Shown here piece by piece: positions 62,909 through 64,000 of a DNA stretch of 64,000 bases. The stretch covers positions 349,708 to 413,707 of the forward strand of contig NZ_VIGW01000004.1 of NCBI RefSeq assembly GCF_007858435.1, given 5' to 3'. The DNA is from Tsukamurella asaccharolytica (GTDB taxonomy: Bacteria; Actinomycetota; Actinomycetes; Mycobacteriales; Mycobacteriaceae). Below the pieces are notes generated by a model. That model did no database searches, was not told the DNA's origin, and worked only from the letters and a program-made list of their open reading frames with translations. Position 1 is the first letter of the stretch. Every line of letters starts with the position of its first letter. A program made the position numbers and the translations under genes.

Positions 62909-64000
62909 ATGAGTGACGAACTCGCACCGGGGACGGTGATCGCCGGTTATCGGATCGAGCGGCGCCTCGGTTCGGGCGGTATGGGCTCCGTCTACCTCGC
63001 CAAGCACCCCGAGCTGCCCCGGTACGACGCGCTGAAGGTGCTGGGCGCCGGCTACTCGGGCGACGTGGCCTTCCGCAAACGCTTCCTCCGGGAGGCCGAG
63101 TTGGCCGCCCGCCTCGACCACCAGAACGTCGTCACGATCTACAACCGCGGCACCGAGGGCGCCCGCCTGTGGATCGCGATGCAGTACGTCGAGGGTGACG
63201 ACTGCTCGGTGCTGCTCAAGCGCAACCCGGGCGGCCTGGACCCGGCGGTGGCCGTCGAGATCGTCAGCCAGATCGGCCGCGGGCTCGACCGGGCGCACCG
63301 CGAAGGGATGCTCCACCGCGACATCAAGCCCGCGAACATCCTGGTCACGGCCGCCGACGACGAGGACGACGGCGACGAGCGGCGGGCGCTGCTCACCGAC
63401 TTCGGCGTGGCGAAGGGCGGCGAGGACACCTCGCAGCTCACGGCGGTCGGCACGGTGCTCGCGACGCTCGCCTACGCCTCCCCGGAGCAGCTCTGCGGCG
63501 AGGAGCTCGACCCGCGCTCGGACCAGTACTCGCTGGCCGCGACGTTCTTCCACCTGATCACGGGCAAGGTGCCCTACACGGGCGCGAGCACCGACGCGGT
63601 GATCGACGCGCATTTCAACGCCCCGCCCCCGCGCATCTCGCAGATCAGGGACGGCGTGCCGCCCGCCGTCGACGCGGTGGTCGCGCGTGGCCTCGCCAAG
63701 ACGCCGGAAGAGCGGTTCGCCACCTGCAAGGAGTTCGCGACCGCGCTCAGGTCGGCGCTGACGGCCCCCGTCGGCCGGCCCGCACCGCGCCCGGTTCCGC
63801 GCCCCACCCCGCCCGGCTACGTGCCCGGTCCCGGGCACCCGTCCGGGCCGCAGGCGCCGGCGTCCGCGGGGCGGCCGTCCGTGCCGGTGCAGTGGAGCGT
63901 CGCGCCCGGCATTCGGGGGCAGGCCAACCGGCCCGGCCCTCCGCCGCCGCGGCCCCCGCGCCCGGCCGCCGGGCAGCCCGCCGGTCCGCCGTCCGCGGGC
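62909..64000 (+). CDS. Ser/Thr protein kinase, 3' partial (runs off the window)
   Basis: The frame from ATG 62909 stays open for 364 codons to the end of the window. The N-terminal ~285 residues form a kinase domain: Gly-rich loop LGSGGMGSVY (about 20-29), catalytic Lys43 (ALKVL), HRDIKPAN from His136, DFG from Asp164 and a SPEQ substrate-site motif. A Pro/Gly/Ala-rich low-complexity linker follows from about residue 290, as in juxtamembrane regions of mycobacterial PknF- or PknJ-type kinases, so a membrane anchor may lie beyond the window. TACGCT near 62860 is a possible -10. It is unrelated in sequence detail to PknL. Confidence 0.88.
   Translation, partial: MSDELAPGTVIAGYRIERRLGSGGMGSVYLAKHPELPRYDALKVLGAGYSGDVAFRKRFLREAELAARLDHQNVVTIYNRGTEGARLWIAMQYVEGDDCSVLLKRNPGGLDPAVAVEIVSQIGRGLDRAHREGMLHRDIKPANILVTAADDEDDGDERRALLTDFGVAKGGEDTSQLTAVGTVLATLAYASPEQLCGEELDPRSDQYSLAATFFHLITGKVPYTGASTDAVIDAHFNAPPPRISQIRDGVPPAVDAVVARGLAKTPEERFATCKEFATALRSALTAPVGRPAPRPVPRPTPPGYVPGPGHPSGPQAPASAGRPSVPVQWSVAPGIRGQANRPGPPPPRPPRPAAGQPAGPPSAG

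Overview
The window is a 64 kb, very GC-rich, gene-dense chromosomal segment from a mycolic-acid actinobacterium (order Mycobacteriales). Genes for phosphatidylinositol-mannoside and lipomannan synthesis (PimB', MptA), a FadD15-type acyl-CoA ligase, PknL, LppM, Wag31/DivIVA, SepF and a meso-DAP type MurE all point there. Gene order follows the Mycobacterium tuberculosis Rv2190c-Rv2144c block and then the Rv1536-Rv1540 block. Protein sequences are clearly not those of Mycobacterium itself; a Tsukamurella-like organism is my best guess, from recall only.

Layout. 1-8.8 kb: cell-wall hydrolase (cut by the window edge), PimB', FadD15, then a plus-strand run of two SRPBCC proteins, an ArsA-like ATPase, a DUF5304-type protein, a ROK glucokinase, a lysophospholipid acyltransferase and exoribonuclease AS. 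8.8-15.4 kb: class II DAHP synthase, a RelA/SpoT-domain alarmone synthetase coupled to the PASTA kinase PknL, its divergent partner (Rv2175c-like) and MptA. 15.4-19.4 kb: an iron-siderophore ABC importer with iron-box-like sites, inserted between mptA and the prenyl synthase gene. 19.4-25.6 kb: prenyl diphosphate synthase, MetF, LppM, a CrtI-like oxidoreductase, a GNAT protein, a SAV_6107-type protein and a DUF3040 protein, closed by a strong intrinsic terminator.

25.6-46 kb is the division and cell wall (dcw) cluster: mraZ-rsmH-ftsL-like-ftsI-murE-murF-mraY-murD-ftsW-murG-murC-ftsQ-ftsZ-pgeF-sepF-yggT-wag31 and a small membrane protein. Most adjacent genes overlap by 4 nt or less, implying translational coupling. 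A five-copy MraZ-binding repeat operator sits upstream of mraZ. 46-58.5 kb: an isoleucine T-box riboswitch and ileS, a VapBC-type toxin-antitoxin pair directly in front of dinB, a DUF222-HNH protein, an SRPBCC protein, asparaginase, two lipoproteins, lspA, an RluD-type pseudouridine synthase and a membrane-anchored protein. 58.6-64 kb: a TetR regulator with palindromic operator and a heterodimeric ABC exporter, then the start of a second Ser/Thr kinase that runs off the window.

A recurrent feature is leaderless promoters: at least eleven genes have a TANNNT -10 hexamer ending 6-8 nt before the start codon, and I used these to choose starts. I found no rRNA, tRNA, CRISPR array, prophage or insertion sequence. 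I did not find a clear-cut new defence or mobile system. The best unexplained items are a second (distal, reverse-strand) MraZ-like repeat array and a large hairpin/tandem-repeat element before mraZ, SOS-box-like motifs beside the GNAT/SAV_6107 genes, the PknL-alarmone synthetase operon, the VapBC-dinB operon and an ArsA-like ATPase with a degenerate P-loop.
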